The notes beneath the pieces were generated by a model. It saw only the letters and a program-made list of their open reading frames with translations, did not search any database and was not told the origin of the DNA. A DNA stretch of 28,063 nt from Chromera velia. Taxonomy: Eukaryota; Sar; Chromeraceae. The position numbers were made by a program, and so were the translations under genes. The stretch spans positions 1 to 28,063 of the forward strand of contig JAHBMJ010001635.1 of NCBI GenBank assembly GCA_018398765.1, given 5' to 3'. Positions 1 through 10,393 of the stretch are shown here, one piece after another (the stretch's first letter is position 1; every line of letters starts with the position of its first letter).

Positions 1-83
1 GGGAGGGAGAGGGAGGGAGAGGGAGGGAGAGGGAGAGGGAGGGAGAGGGAGGGAGAGGGAAAGAGAGAGAGGGGAGGGGGGGG
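1..83. repeat. (GGGA/GGGAGA)n purine-rich simple repeat
   Basis: Nearly pure G/A tract made of GGGA and GGGAGA units, interrupted only by short GA runs, reaching the left edge of the window. The many GGG runs could form G-quadruplexes on this strand. It lies directly after the splice donor of the minus-strand gene, so it would be the start of that gene's intron, read there as a CT-rich tract. Confidence 0.9.
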
Positions 84-93
84 AACTACTTAC

Positions 94-748
94 CGCTTGC
101 TTGGGGCCTGGTTCTTTTAAGTCCCCCTTCCGCTCTTTCACCGGCACTCTGTGCTTGTTGCCCCTCCTGCTGGGTTCCTCGCATGTCTATGTCGACCTGC
201 GAAATGAGCCGAGGAGCACTGAGATCCTGCACGCCCTCAACCACACTCTTGAGGGGTCGCGACGAAGTAACGCCAGGTCCCTGCAGCACGGGCCCCTGTG
301 CAGCACCAATTCCTGCCCCCCCCCTTCCTGTCATCTTAGGCCGGCCCCTTGCCCGAGGCACGGAGGGAACAGAGGGAAGCAGCGGCGTGAGGCCAACGTT
401 GGCCTCTGCCGCGGTGTTCTGTTCCGCTCTGCTGACACCCATCCCTCGGAGACTTCCACGCGGCCTTCCACGCCTTCGGCCTCTCTCCCCTGCTCCACGA
501 ATCGCATGCTGACCGGCCTGAGTTGCGTGCCGCCCGGCTTGATGCTGACCGGCAACAAAAGTGTCCTGACCTGCTTTCACCGCATGTCGGTCTACTTTGC
601 GAGAGGCGGAGCGGAGATTGAGAGGCGCAGAAGAATCTGAAGAGGTAGGCGAAGAGGGGCGAGCAAGGGACGATCTGCGAAGGTGGAGAGTGGGGGAAGC
701 AGGCATTACTGACGACTCCCTCTGTCCTTCCTTTGCGCATTCAGCCAT
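94..748 (-). CDS. First exon of an AT-hook-motif protein, partial
   Basis: An open frame of about 218 codons starts at the ATG at 748-746. It is cut by a consensus donor (G|GTAAGT, plus-strand 93-88), leaving the exon in phase 1, so the gene continues beyond the left edge. The protein is Arg/Gly/Ser/Ala-rich and looks disordered. Two short basic motifs match the AT-hook core RGRP: RRRGRPRGS in the middle and RARGRPKMT about 40 residues later. Between the start and the first motif is a degenerate AGQH-type repeat. AT-hooks bind the minor groove of AT-rich DNA, so a chromatin or nuclear role is inferred. The exon is divergent from the TPR gene at 1239. Other frames here are also open because of GC-rich composition, so the coding call rests on the ATG, the donor and the paired motifs. 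Confidence 0.45.
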
Positions 749-1238
749 TCTGAAGTTTTCAGAAACTCATATCAGCTGCCCTTGGGTGGAAACCCGACGC
801 GCTGCGTATGCAGAGAGTGTAGAAGTGCAGGAGAACGTTCTGGTGAGAAATACATCCAGGAGACGGCTCAACAAAATAGTCAAAACCTCACGGAAAAGTC
901 GAGCTTTTGGACATCACACGGCCATCTTACTCGGCTTTTCGAATTCTCCAGCAATACATCTGTGTCTGCGGCTGATCTATGCGCTGCAACTGTTATTAAT
1001 ATTTGGTATCCTGGTATTTATTGTGAGAATGCAAACAACTTCGCAGGCTATGTGAGGACTCTTATAGGACTCTTTTACACTCAGTGAATTCAGTCAGACC
1101 ATGCGCATGCATGTATGCTGACGCACGCGAGCTGGGCCGAGCTAGCTCTTCCCGCCCCCGGGTTCCCGGAACTCAAGTGTCTTTGCGTGCCGTCGTCTCC
1201 GCGTCACAGTTTTCCCAGTTGAACTGTTAAAGCTAGTG
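749..1238. promoter_or_regulatory. Divergent intergenic region, probable bidirectional promoter
   Basis: About 490 bp separate the start codons of two divergent genes. No convincing gene is seen here; small open frames at 782-1087 have no recognisable content. Near 1103-1113 is GCGCATGCATG, which overlaps the GCATGC-type motif recognised by some ApiAP2 factors of apicomplexans and their relatives. Whether it functions here is inference. No clear TATA box was identified. Confidence 0.3.
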
Positions 1239-4200
1239 ATGCAAGCTTCCTGGCGTCGATTGGCCTTTGTTGCTTTGTTGACAACTCATTTTGTCGACTT
1301 GCGTTGTTTGCCTTTGCTTCTTTCTGCTGAGATCGACCAACCGAGCAACCGCGAGACGGCACTGGCAGATATGAGTGACGGAGTGGATCGTAGAAAGGAG
1401 ACGTTGGAGGTCCTTGAGGATGGTCTGACCGGCTTTGCGAGCTGGGTCAAGGCTGCGAGGGAAAAGGGGAACGTAGCGTTCAAGAAGGGCGAGTGAGTCG
1501 AGCGTATGGACGGTTGCGGGGGTGCAGGGTAGAATGACTGCGACTTTGATTTCAGTTTTCGAATCACTGTCCGTCTCCTCTTCAAACTACGATGTTCAGT
1601 AGGCCCTTGCTCAGCTCAAATCATGTTTCTGCGTCATTCTTGTTTGATACAATCTCACCTTTTTGTCTTCTCTCTACCGATTTCCCACTTTCCACCCTTT
1701 CATTCGTCCAAACCCCTTCCTTGACTTCATTCGTATGCTGACGAGACGGAGCGAGTTTAAGTGGTGGCTGAGAGCTGTCTTTTGCTTTCTGCCTGCAGCA
1801 ACGAGGAAGCGTACCGTGTCTACTGGGCCTGCGTGTATGAGGCTGAGATTTACAATGAGAGTCTTGACGCTGACCACCTCTCTGAAGGCGGGAAGAATCA
1901 GCTCCAGTTGATCTTCCTAAACCTCGCCCAGGCCTCTCTCAAGACCTGGCGATTGAGAGATGCAGCATGGGCTGCCAAGAGAAGTCTCGAACTGGATTAT
2001 ATGAGTGTCAAGGGCTGGTACCGCCTGGGTCTGGCTTGTATGCATTTGTCTCACTACGGCACTGCAGCGGAGGCCTTCGTGGAGGTCCTCCAGCTAGACC
2101 CCTCCAATGCAGAGGCGAGACGGCATTTACGTCTGTGCCAAGTGTCAAGGAAGTCGGACAAGACGGAGAGATTCGAGCACTCGTTCACGGGAGCTCTGTC
2201 GAAACTGCTTGCCGCCAAGTCGAAGCTGAAGACGACGACAGCACAGAACATGCTGGAGTCTCTGCTTCACCAGGCACAAGAGAAGGCATTGGTGCGCCCT
2301 TCTGTGGAGGCACGGGAGTCGAGGGAGAGACAGAAGGGAGAAGGAGAGAGTGAGGTTGTGGGTGATGTGGTGGAGGAGGGGGAGGACTTTGAGATATGGA
2401 CTGACGAGACTGTTGAGATGTTCACGTCGGGACTCATCTCGGAGGTCAGTTCTGTCTGTCTGTACTCAGCTGCATGCTTGGTTGGATACGTGGCATCCGG
2501 GGCCCTTGTGAGTAGATGTATGCTGCACCTACATCCCATGTCATGCCGGGGCCTGCTGACACAATGTGCACGCGTAGTGTGGGGCAGGCAGGCAGGCATG
2601 GAGTGTTGAGACAGAGAGAGTCCCTTTCATTTCTCTTCGTGTTTCTCCCCTGCATGAAGGTCAACGTGTTTCTCGCTCTACGTGTGCCTGTTAATGCATG
2701 CATTTGCACAGACTTGTCCCTTCTGCCTTCCCCCACGCAGGTCATTCTGGACCCTCAGGAGACGGCAGAAGCCCCTGGGCCTGCCTGGGGCCTTCTACCC
2801 ATGGCGATGAAGCTCTTTGGGGACCTTGATGTGCGCCCCTTTTTGGACGTCCTGGAGACCTACAGAGAGAACATGGACAGGTGCGTTGGAACACAGTCAG
2901 GGCAGGTTCTCAGCAGTGTCTGTTGGCCTGTGGAGAAAAAGTGGACAGCCCGATGTGAGAGAGGCAAGGATACTGTACGCGAGAGTGTTCTTGCTTGCAC
3001 ATTTTTGGAACGTTCTCGTCTGCAGGTACCCGGACGTGTTTGGCCTCTGGATGAGCGCAGACCCGGGTGCGAAGAAATACACTGACCCCGAGAAGGTGCG
3101 GGAGGAGAACAAGCTGATGCCCCTCCCGTTCCATCCGTATGCGGTGGTGAGAAGGATCCGGGGGGTGCGGATGGGCATGGCGAGGCCGTGGCATAACAAG
3201 TGGCTTCCTGTGCTGTGCGAAAAGAGAGGGCTGGATCCGAAGAAGTACTGTGCCGACAACAGAACGGCGTGGAAACAGGCACGCTACAGAAGCATGTTCC
3301 TCGTCTCCTGCCTGAATCCAGTAGAGGTCCCGACAGGCAGAAGAGGGGACGTGACATCGGTCTGTCTGTCTGTGTGTCTGTCGGTCTCCATGTGATGAAC
3401 TTTGCTGAGTGTATGAATGAATACTCATGTTTGACTGTGAGAGTTACAGAGAGATGAATTCCTGTCTTCATGCTCTGTCTCCTACCCCACCCCATTCCTT
3501 TTCTCTAGCTCTTTTGTGAATGTATTTTGAGAAGGAAAGACTGACTGAGGGGTAAATCAGAAGGAAAACAGAGAGAGTGAGATAGCGAAGGACCTGTTCT
3601 CCACTTTTTTTCTGTATCTCTGGGAAGGTCTGTGGACGGACGCTTTTCAAGGGAGTGGGTCGCTGGAGGATTTGACAGTGCATGTGTGTGCAAATATTAA
3701 TACATGAATATACACATGAACATGCGCTTATTTATGTATGTGTTTGTGTGTGAGTGGATGCGTGTGCGTGCGTGCGTGCATGCATGCATGCATGCGCGCG
3801 CGCGCGCGCGTGTGTGTGTGTGTGCAGACATGTAGGTGTGTGTGTACGTGTGTATGTATGTATGTGTGTATGTATGTATGTATGTATTTGCACGTTCATC
3901 GGAATGCATGGCTGTCTGTGTGCAGGTTTATGAGAACTTTGAGGAGTTTATCGCTGAAGGCTTTGACAATGCGGCCCTGAGTCTGGCTGCGGAGACCATG
4001 TGTGTGGAGGAGGTGAGGAAGAAGGATATTGAGAGACGGAAGAAGGAGGGGGAGGAGGTGGAGGACAGCGACGATCCGGGAAGCGACAGCTTTTTGGAAG
4101 AGAAAGGTCCGTCGTCTTTTTCTCTATGTGTCTTTCTCTTTCTCTGTGAATGCGACACTGTTGAGGGGGAGACAGGTCCGGACGGGCTGTGAAGAAAGGG

Positions 4201-4947
4201 TTTCATAGTTGTTTTCTCCACTCTTTTTGTTACTCCACTTTCTTCCCCTCGTGATTCAGAAACGCAAAATCTGTGGAACAGCTTTCAAGTCTTCTACAAA
4301 ACAATGTTGCGAATTCGCTGACCTGGGACAGAGAGAGAGATACTCTGCATACAGGCGCCCCGACACTGCCTTCTCTCTTTCCCGTTTTCTCTGTGTATGG
4401 GCTTGTGCTTCCTATTCATTCCACTCCCCCCCAAAAAAACAACTTCTGTTCTACTTTGCAGGGGGTGCGGCTGTATGGATGACCTCCCGCGTCTCTCCTG
4501 AGTACTTCACCGAGCACGAAGAGATGAAGGACCTCTTGGCGTCAGTCTACAAATCCCCACGCATACAGACATACACACATACAAAGAGATGTACATACAT
4601 GCTTGCTCAGTCACACACTTTGTTCTTGTTGTTATCTTTCATTGACCATGAACGTATGAAGCATCTCTTGGCGTCACTTGTCTGCTTGGAAATTTTCCTA
4701 CTGCCGCGGCTCTTTTCGCTCATTTCTCTTTCGACAGCTTCTTTCCCTTGGTGGTTTTGGAGTTATGCGTCGTCTCTGTGTCTTTTCTTCAGCACTGCAT
4801 CCAGTCTTCAGCACTGCCTCCATTCAGATTTTCAGTCAGGCCGTCAGTTCTCCATGACAACATGACTCATTTGCTTCGGCAGAAGAGACCTTCTGTTTCT
4901 ATTGATCGATGCTCAGCGTTAATATGAACATGAAGACTTTCCTCTGG

Positions 4948-5011
<64 letters not shown>

Positions 5012-6305
5012 CTGCAGGGCCCTTTACATGGCCCTGGAGGATGACAGGCGATCCAGGGGAGGTCTGAAGCTCTGTCCCAACCCCCGGACGATGGACATTC
5101 TCCAAAGCCTCCTCTCCTCCAAGTTCCTCCCACCCAACTCCGGAAAGAACCCCCCACCCGCATCCTTGGCGTAAGTCGAAGAAGCGAAAGAACCAGAACA
5201 ATGCAGTGCTGCGCATCAGAATGTCAAGGTCAAGAACCATTCCACTGCCTCACAGTGTCTTTCTCTCTATTTGCAGTCTGTTTGTCTCTCTCTCTTCCTC
5301 CCACATGATCAGACGGACCATTGCAACCGAGGCTTCAAGGACCACCAACAAGATGCACGCGCGCGCGCGCACACACACACACACACACATACATACACAC
5401 GTGCATGCATTCATATGGCGGACACTTTCTGTTTGTTGTTCTGACTTGATTGCAGACGGGGTCTGAAGGACCTCAGACAGTTCTTGCGGGCGGCCCAGCA
5501 GCACACCTTCTGGATGCTCTACTCTGAGCTGAAGATGAGGAACGACCGCGAGACAGAGGAAACCCCAGCACAGGACAAGGTGTACACGATGATGAGGATC
5601 CAGTCTCTTCTCGATCAGAGCATCATCCTCGAAATGGCAGCGAGAGTACCGTTGCAGTTGGACGAGGCCGCTTTGGCTTTATCGAAAAGGGAGAATGGCA
5701 GCGGGTTCTTCCTGCCTCCCTTCTGCTGGCAGGATGGGTGTGGGGGTCTGACGACTCCGGAAGGTCTGATGCATATGCCGTTCTATCAGAAGGACAAAGG
5801 GATTGCAAAGGCATTCACAGGAAAGGGGAACATGCGGGGTATTTTGACTTTGCTGGAGACGGCACATGAGAGTGTGTTGCAGGTGTGGAAGAGGCAAGGT
5901 TTGGTATTCTATGAGGGGGTTGTGGGAGGGGGTACGTTGTCAAATCCCTCGACTAAGTCAGCTTCAAGCAACGGGAAGGGGGAAGAGACCAGCGAGAGAG
6001 TGATTGAGATTTGTCCTGCAGACGAGGGGAAGGCGAGGGTTGTCGTGAGGAACGAAAAGGGGGAGACGATGCCACTAAGTGAGCTGGTCAGAGAAGCAGG
6101 ACTGTCCTCATGTCCTCAGCCTATTTCTGCGTCTGTTGGGAAGGAGAAGGAAAGCGGGGAAGCAACAGAGAGAGACAGCGAAAAGGTGAGAGACAACGAA
6201 GATGAAAGTGGGGAGAGAGAGGGGAATGAGAAGTCAAATGAGGTCGAGGCCGACGGGCATCTCACCACTGCAGAGGGAGAAGAGTGTGCTGCAACTGCTG
6301 AGTAG
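1239..6305 (+). CDS. TPR-domain protein, putative Hsp90/Hsp70-type co-chaperone, 8 exons
   Basis: Proposed exons are 1239-1492, 1799-2444, 2741-2880, 3026-3320, 3926-4106, 4462-4540, 5018-5170 and 5456-6305. All junctions are GT-AG with matching phases, giving about 865 residues. Residues 5-30 include a hydrophobic stretch that could be a signal or anchor segment; an alternative ATG at 1371 would omit it. Residues about 71-190 are three TPR repeats. Aligned by eye to the Hop TPR1 clamp, R74, N78, N126, K156 and R160 match the K-N-N-K-R positions that bind the C-terminal EEVD of Hsp90 or Hsp70, with one conservative K-to-R change. The remaining roughly 650 residues have no family I recognise: a Trp/Arg-rich middle and a Glu/Lys-rich, low-complexity C-terminus from about 5940. 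The exon 4 donor is uncertain: 3321, 3327 and 3351 are all in phase and all weak. It ends with TAG. Confidence 0.8.
3758..3826. repeat. Alternating purine-pyrimidine tract, intron 4
   Basis: About 69 bp of uninterrupted purine-pyrimidine alternation: mixed GTGC units, then (GCAT)n, then (GC)n, then (TG)n. This is classic Z-DNA-prone sequence, within intron 4 of the TPR gene. A (TGTA)n tract follows at 3840-3890, before the acceptor at 3925. Confidence 0.85.
4951..5009. repeat. (TC)n(TG)n compound microsatellite before the exon 7 acceptor
   Basis: A (TC)n run passes directly into a (TG)n run of about 30 bases and then into TTTCTGCAG, the exon 7 acceptor. The TC tract may serve as the polypyrimidine tract. 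Length change here would alter the spacing to the acceptor. Confidence 0.85.
5354..5400. repeat. (GC)n(AC)n microsatellite in intron 7
   Basis: A short (GC)n run is followed by (AC)n and an ACAT tail, inside intron 7 of the TPR gene and about 55 bp before its acceptor. Confidence 0.85.
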
Positions 6306-6327
6306 GAACTAGTGTAGGAAGAACTCT

Positions 6328-6358
6328 CTTTTTTTCTCTCTCTCTCAGGCTCTGTCTG

Positions 6359-6400
<42 letters not shown>

Positions 6401-6456
6401 CTTCTTTTTCTTTTTCTTCTTCTTCTTCTTCTTCTTCTTCTTCTTCTTCTTCCCTC
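6328..6456. repeat. Long polypyrimidine tract (CT)n(TTC)n in the 3' UTR region
   Basis: Just downstream of the TAG stop lies about 125 bp that is almost purely pyrimidine on the plus strand: (CT)n, TCTG units, (CT)n again, then (TTC)n. It is presumably transcribed in the 3' UTR of the TPR gene. Mirror-repeat portions could form triplex DNA. The minus strand reads as poly-Arg/Glu/Lys in several frames, which is an artefact. Confidence 0.85.
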
Positions 6457-6830
6457 CTTGCCGCCCTCCCTAGGGCGGGGGAACGTGGTTGACCATTCCT
6501 TCAAGTTCAGTCTAAACGACCAAACTTCAAAACAGCTGTTGTTCAAGTGTTGCACCTCAGGCTATAGTGCATGGTGCATGTATATTTTCAAGAATTTTTT
6601 TTTCCTACTGTCTGGACAAATTATTTTATCTTTGTTCCTAACCCTAGTTCTTTAACCAAGACTCTTACGAAGTATACAAGTCATAAAGCTCATATTTGGA
6701 ATAATGAATATTACATTAACATTGCATCATTTTTCTTATATAAAACAGACCTTGTGTGACAGGATATGAATTGATATGCCCAACAACCTTGAAGGAGAAA
6801 GAAAATAAACAGCGAGTTGAAAGTTTGATA
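6457..6830. other. AT-rich intergenic DNA downstream of the TPR gene
   Basis: No gene is supported in this stretch. It probably contains the end of the TPR transcript. One AATAAA (6804-6809) lies about 500 bp after the stop, too far to assign with confidence. Confidence 0.5.
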
Positions 6831-7451
6831 CACAGTACGGTTAGGAGTAACGATAGTAGGATGGCGGCCACCCGGGTTACCAATTTCACGGTTACGGTAG
6901 TAGTTTTTAGTACCATGACCATGGTAGTGGCCCGGGTAGTATTACATATTTTTCATAATATGAGTCAACTTTAAACCTGTTTTACCTAGTTTTACCATCA
7001 AATCTAGAATTAACAGAGGCTACAGAGTAAACACCAATGTTGCTAAACTCTTAGGTCTGAGATATTAGTCTATCTCTATGAATAATGGCATTATGATGCT
7101 GCAGTACGAGCGTTGATTGTTTAATTATGCGATGATGCATACTATGAATGTCCAAACTGTGTAAAACAGACAGTCAAGGTCACTTAGTGAGGCCTGTCAG
7201 GGCTGTGCAAGGCGTCGACCTCTGTACTCAGCTCAGTGTGTTGAGCAACCGTAACTGCACCTCCTCGCAAGAAGACCAACGTTATTGAATGAGATCTACT
7301 TTTTTTATATCCTTTGCCGGAGTCTTAGCCCAAACTACCATGGTAGTGGTAGGGGCCCTTGGGCCCCAAAGTTACCGCCCCATGGTTACCAAAGTGACGG
7401 TAACTCGCCGCCCCCCCTAAGGGCCCGGTAGTAATTCCTAACCATACTGTG
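6831..7451. mobile_element. Non-autonomous TA-flanked inverted-repeat element (Tc1/mariner-like MITE)
   Basis: The left end CACAGTACGGTTAGGA matches the reverse complement of the right end with one mismatch over 16 bases. Both ends abut TA (6829-6830 and 7452-7453), the target-site duplication typical of Tc1/mariner elements. Inside both ends are GC-rich segments with ACCATGGTAGTGG and GGGCCC palindromes, so the subterminal regions are also partly inverted. The element is 621 bp and has no coding capacity. The superfamily is inferred from the TA duplication and CA-starting ends only. Confidence 0.7.
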
Positions 7452-7598
7452 TAAAGTTTGGTGTGAGATACTACTACTAGAACGAACGATAGAGCAACTT
7501 AAATAAATAAAAACAACAGAATGAATAGGAAGAAAAATAACAGGCTAGACGTTATGAAAATGTCTTAAGTAAATGTTATATATGTATGAACTCTAGGT

Positions 7599-7599
<1 letters not shown>

Positions 7600-7637
<38 letters not shown>

Positions 7638-7850
7638 GTTTTGCGCTAGGCCTTCCCATTATGTCAAGGTGTTACCACCGCTAACAGGGCCCGGGATATT
7701 ATTTCAGACCCTCCCTCAAGGGCCCACACACCAAACTTGATACACCGCAAACGCAGTGCAAGAGGTATGCCACAACTGTTTACGCTTCGTCAACCCAGTC
7801 CGGGTGTCGATCTGCCTGCTCAACAAACGATCAAATACTTACAAAAACTC
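7600..7850 (-). mobile_element. SINE/LINE 3'-tail-like fragment ending in (AATC)n
   Basis: On the plus strand a (GATT)n run with two GGTT units (7600-7640) is followed by GC-rich unique sequence. On the minus strand this reads as unique sequence, then GCGCAAAACC, then (AACC)2 and (AATC)n. A tetranucleotide tail of this kind is typical of some SINE and LINE 3' ends. No 5' boundary or target duplication was found, so the left limit is approximate and the class is a guess. Confidence 0.3.
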
Positions 7851-8667
7851 TGGTTTGCTTGTTTATTAATCAATCGATTGGGTACGTAAATCAGTCTGGC
7901 TTGAATGAAATATTTCATCCACAAAAAACGATCATCGAAAATGATCGAAAAAGAAAAAGAAAAGAAAGAACAAATAATTCAGAAAGAAAGAAAGATTGAA
8001 GAAAAGGAGACGGCTACAATCTCCTGTAACAAGTTCTGTTCTATAGTTTCCTGCAAAAAATTGGGGTCGTTGCTATGCTATTTCTGTTTGAGAAAGTATA
8101 AGAGAAAACTTTCTATACTACTTATTGGTTCTCTTCTTATTCCCATTCTGCAGGCACATTTGAGACACTGTCAGTTGACACCCGCTTCAATCTAGCTTAT
8201 AAGCAGAAGAGAGAGAAAGATGCAGAAAACGTCTGACAAAAAGAGAAGTCTGCAATATAGTATCCTTTTTATTGAGGGCGAGAAAGGTGGAGAAAGAATG
8301 CCCCCTGCTTCCTGTTAGATCTCTTCTTTTCTCCTCTTTTTGGTGTAAACTTTGACTGTAAAGCCAGATGGATAAACAAGGAAAGAAGGAATAAAAAACA
8401 TGTTGTGTCACCAGCCTCTCTTCTCTTTCTAGCTGTTGCAAGAGTCGGGTTTATACGTGTATCCATTCTCATGAGGGCAAAGATAGAGAGAAGTCCCCTT
8501 GCTTCTTGTTGGCTCACTCCTTCTCCCGCGTCCTTCTGCACACCTAGTCCTCCAATGAGAGACAAACAAAAAGTGGACAACGGGCCACAGACAGAGAGAT
8601 AGAGAGATCGAGAGACAGAGATAAGAAAGATTAAAAAAAAAAAGAAACACTGTGACAGGAATATTTT
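7851..8667. other. AT-rich region with two diverged copies of a repeat of about 200 bp
   Basis: No gene is recognised. Segments near 8268-8330 and 8470-8525 are similar (GAGGGC, then AGAGA, then CCCCTGCTTC or CCTTGCTTC), spaced about 200 bp. A weaker third match is near 8690-8730. On the minus strand these give loosely similar peptides, so they may be decayed repeats of the coding fragment next door. Confidence 0.3.
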
Positions 8668-9048
8668 TTACTTCGATTTAGAGGTATGTGTGCAGAAGAC
8701 GTGTTCCCCTTTCCTGTTGCAATACTTCACGTAGAGAGCCTCCGCTCTAGTCTGGGTCTTTGCCGGGAAAATGTCTGCAACTGAGGGCAATGTCAGACCA
8801 CTGATGATTCTCAAAAGGTCTGCATGCCCATTCGAATCTTCTTCAACCCTTTTTGCAAGTGCTCTCCCCATCAACTTTGCTGGAAGACTCTCTATGAACT
8901 GCAAAGTTTTGTCTACCATCCGTCTGCACATCTCTGCAATCTCTATCTCCCTTGGTCTTGCCTTCTCCTTCAACTACTTCTCTTTCATCCTACGTGCCAG
9001 CCCTGTTAGATTCAAAAAAACCTCAAGGGTTTCTATCCCTTCCTCCAT
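8668..9048 (-). pseudogene. Decayed coding fragment of unknown family
   Basis: A minus-strand frame from the ATG at 9048-9046 to a stop at 8668 has one internal TAG (8974-8976). The part after the TAG is 101 codons with a protein-like composition: an amphipathic helical stretch with EMCRRMVDKTLQFIESLPAK, then AEALYVKYCNRKGEHVFCTH near the end. I do not recognise the family. It could be a transposon-gene remnant or an exon with undetected splicing. The neighbouring minus-strand frame at 9519-9133 may belong to the same decayed gene. Confidence 0.3.
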
Positions 9049-9132
9049 GATCCACGCTTTCCTGACTCCCGCCTTCTAGTAACTGCTTAGCCATGTGAGA
9101 AGGTTGAGTCCTTCTGCAGTAGGCTTGGGTGG

Positions 9133-9519
9133 TCATATACATACGGTAGCAGTTCCAGTCTGCAGGTGCATGTTAGTTGAGACCGTCCTCCCCACTCTCT
9201 CCCCTCTTTTCATTCTTCTCCTTCTCTGTGCTCTCCTTCTTGGAAAGAGGCTGAGGAAGTGGTGGTTGTTCTCCTCGCTGCACGGGAGTGGCAGAAAATG
9301 GGCTAAGGTAGGATCTGGGTGCAGACGTGGCACTTCGAGTCGGATGTGAAAGGGATCGCTGGCCCCAGTCAGATATGACCTGGTGGTCTTGAAGGGCATC
9401 GGAAGCTGAAAGACCTTGCTGCTACTAGGAAGGCTGCACACTGAATTGCCCATGCATCCTTGTTCATCCTTATTGTTCCGAAGCCCCTCTACTATGATCT
9501 GAAGTGGGGTGGCATCCAT
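9133..9519 (-). pseudogene. Possible decayed coding fragment, unknown
   Basis: A 128-codon minus-strand frame starts with MDATPLQIIVEGLRNNKDEQ. Its first 80 codons look protein-like, while the end is Arg-rich and low in complexity. A TAA stands shortly upstream of the ATG. There is no recognisable domain. It is listed because it is colinear with the fragment at 8668-9048, and together they may be one degraded gene. Confidence 0.2.
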
Positions 9520-9675
9520 TCTGGCGCTGCTGCTGAGAGGGTAGACTTAGGGCTAGGACTTGGGGATAATTTGGAGACGGCACGAGTCAGAAGTGACGTT
9601 CGCTGGTTCTTCGTTCCGATTCTATTGGACTTCCAATCTCCCTCTGTCCGATTATGCTCTTGTACAACGTCTTAA

Positions 9676-10385
9676 TCTCCTTGTACGTCTTTTCTTCTTT
9701 TGGCTTTGTTCTTTAAACAAAAGACTGTTCAGTTAACAAACTGACAAGACGCTGCGCTGTGAAGGTTATTTCTAAGAGGTGCTTCTTTATAAGTTGGGAG
9801 GTTAATAAATTAAGTGAGTTGGTGATTGTTTGCACTCTTTGCACGATAGAAACCATTCTTTTGGGGATATTCGAAAAAGTAATCGGGTTAGTTTTTTAAA
9901 GAGATGGCATAAAAAGAGTCTGTTCAACTTGCTTGAGAAACTCCTTGTTTTTCATCAATTTTTCATCCTTTAATTCTTCTCACAAAAGCAGCCGCAAACT
10001 CCGCCTAGGTTTAACAGTACGCTTCAACAAGAAACGAGCGCAAAAGGAAGAAACGAAGCAAAAAAAGAAGGTATAAACTTTGAATGTGTTAATATATATT
10101 AATAATATAGCTTTCAAAAAAGATTTATAAAGTTCATTACTGGTATATTTTGAGGTAATAAACCTGAATCAGATTTGAAAATAAGTTTGAAAACAACTTA
10201 CATGCAATCAAGTTAGTACTTCTCAATTTTGAAGTCACAAAACAGTAAACGTTTTATAGTCTAAAGTTTAGTTACGTAATACACCCAACCAGTTGGGTGA
10301 GTGCCTCGGCGGGCATCATGCAGTGGTTTAAGTTAACCATGCGCATATCTTGATCGATGTCCGTACATGTTTGTGTAAGTGCATA
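9676..10385. other. AT-rich intergenic DNA, nothing recognised
   Basis: No convincing gene, RNA or repeat boundary was seen. Short AT runs occur around 10090-10200. Composition becomes GC-richer from about 10300. Confidence 0.5.
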
Positions 10386-10393
10386 CTTTCTCA

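Noticed and set aside
782-1087. Small open frames in the divergent intergenic region
   Set aside because: They overlap in different frames, have no recognisable composition or splice context, and lie where a promoter is expected.
3738-3980. Cys/Val-rich frames in the intron repeats
   Set aside because: They are translations of (TG)n, (GCGC)n and (TGTA)n tracts inside intron 4.
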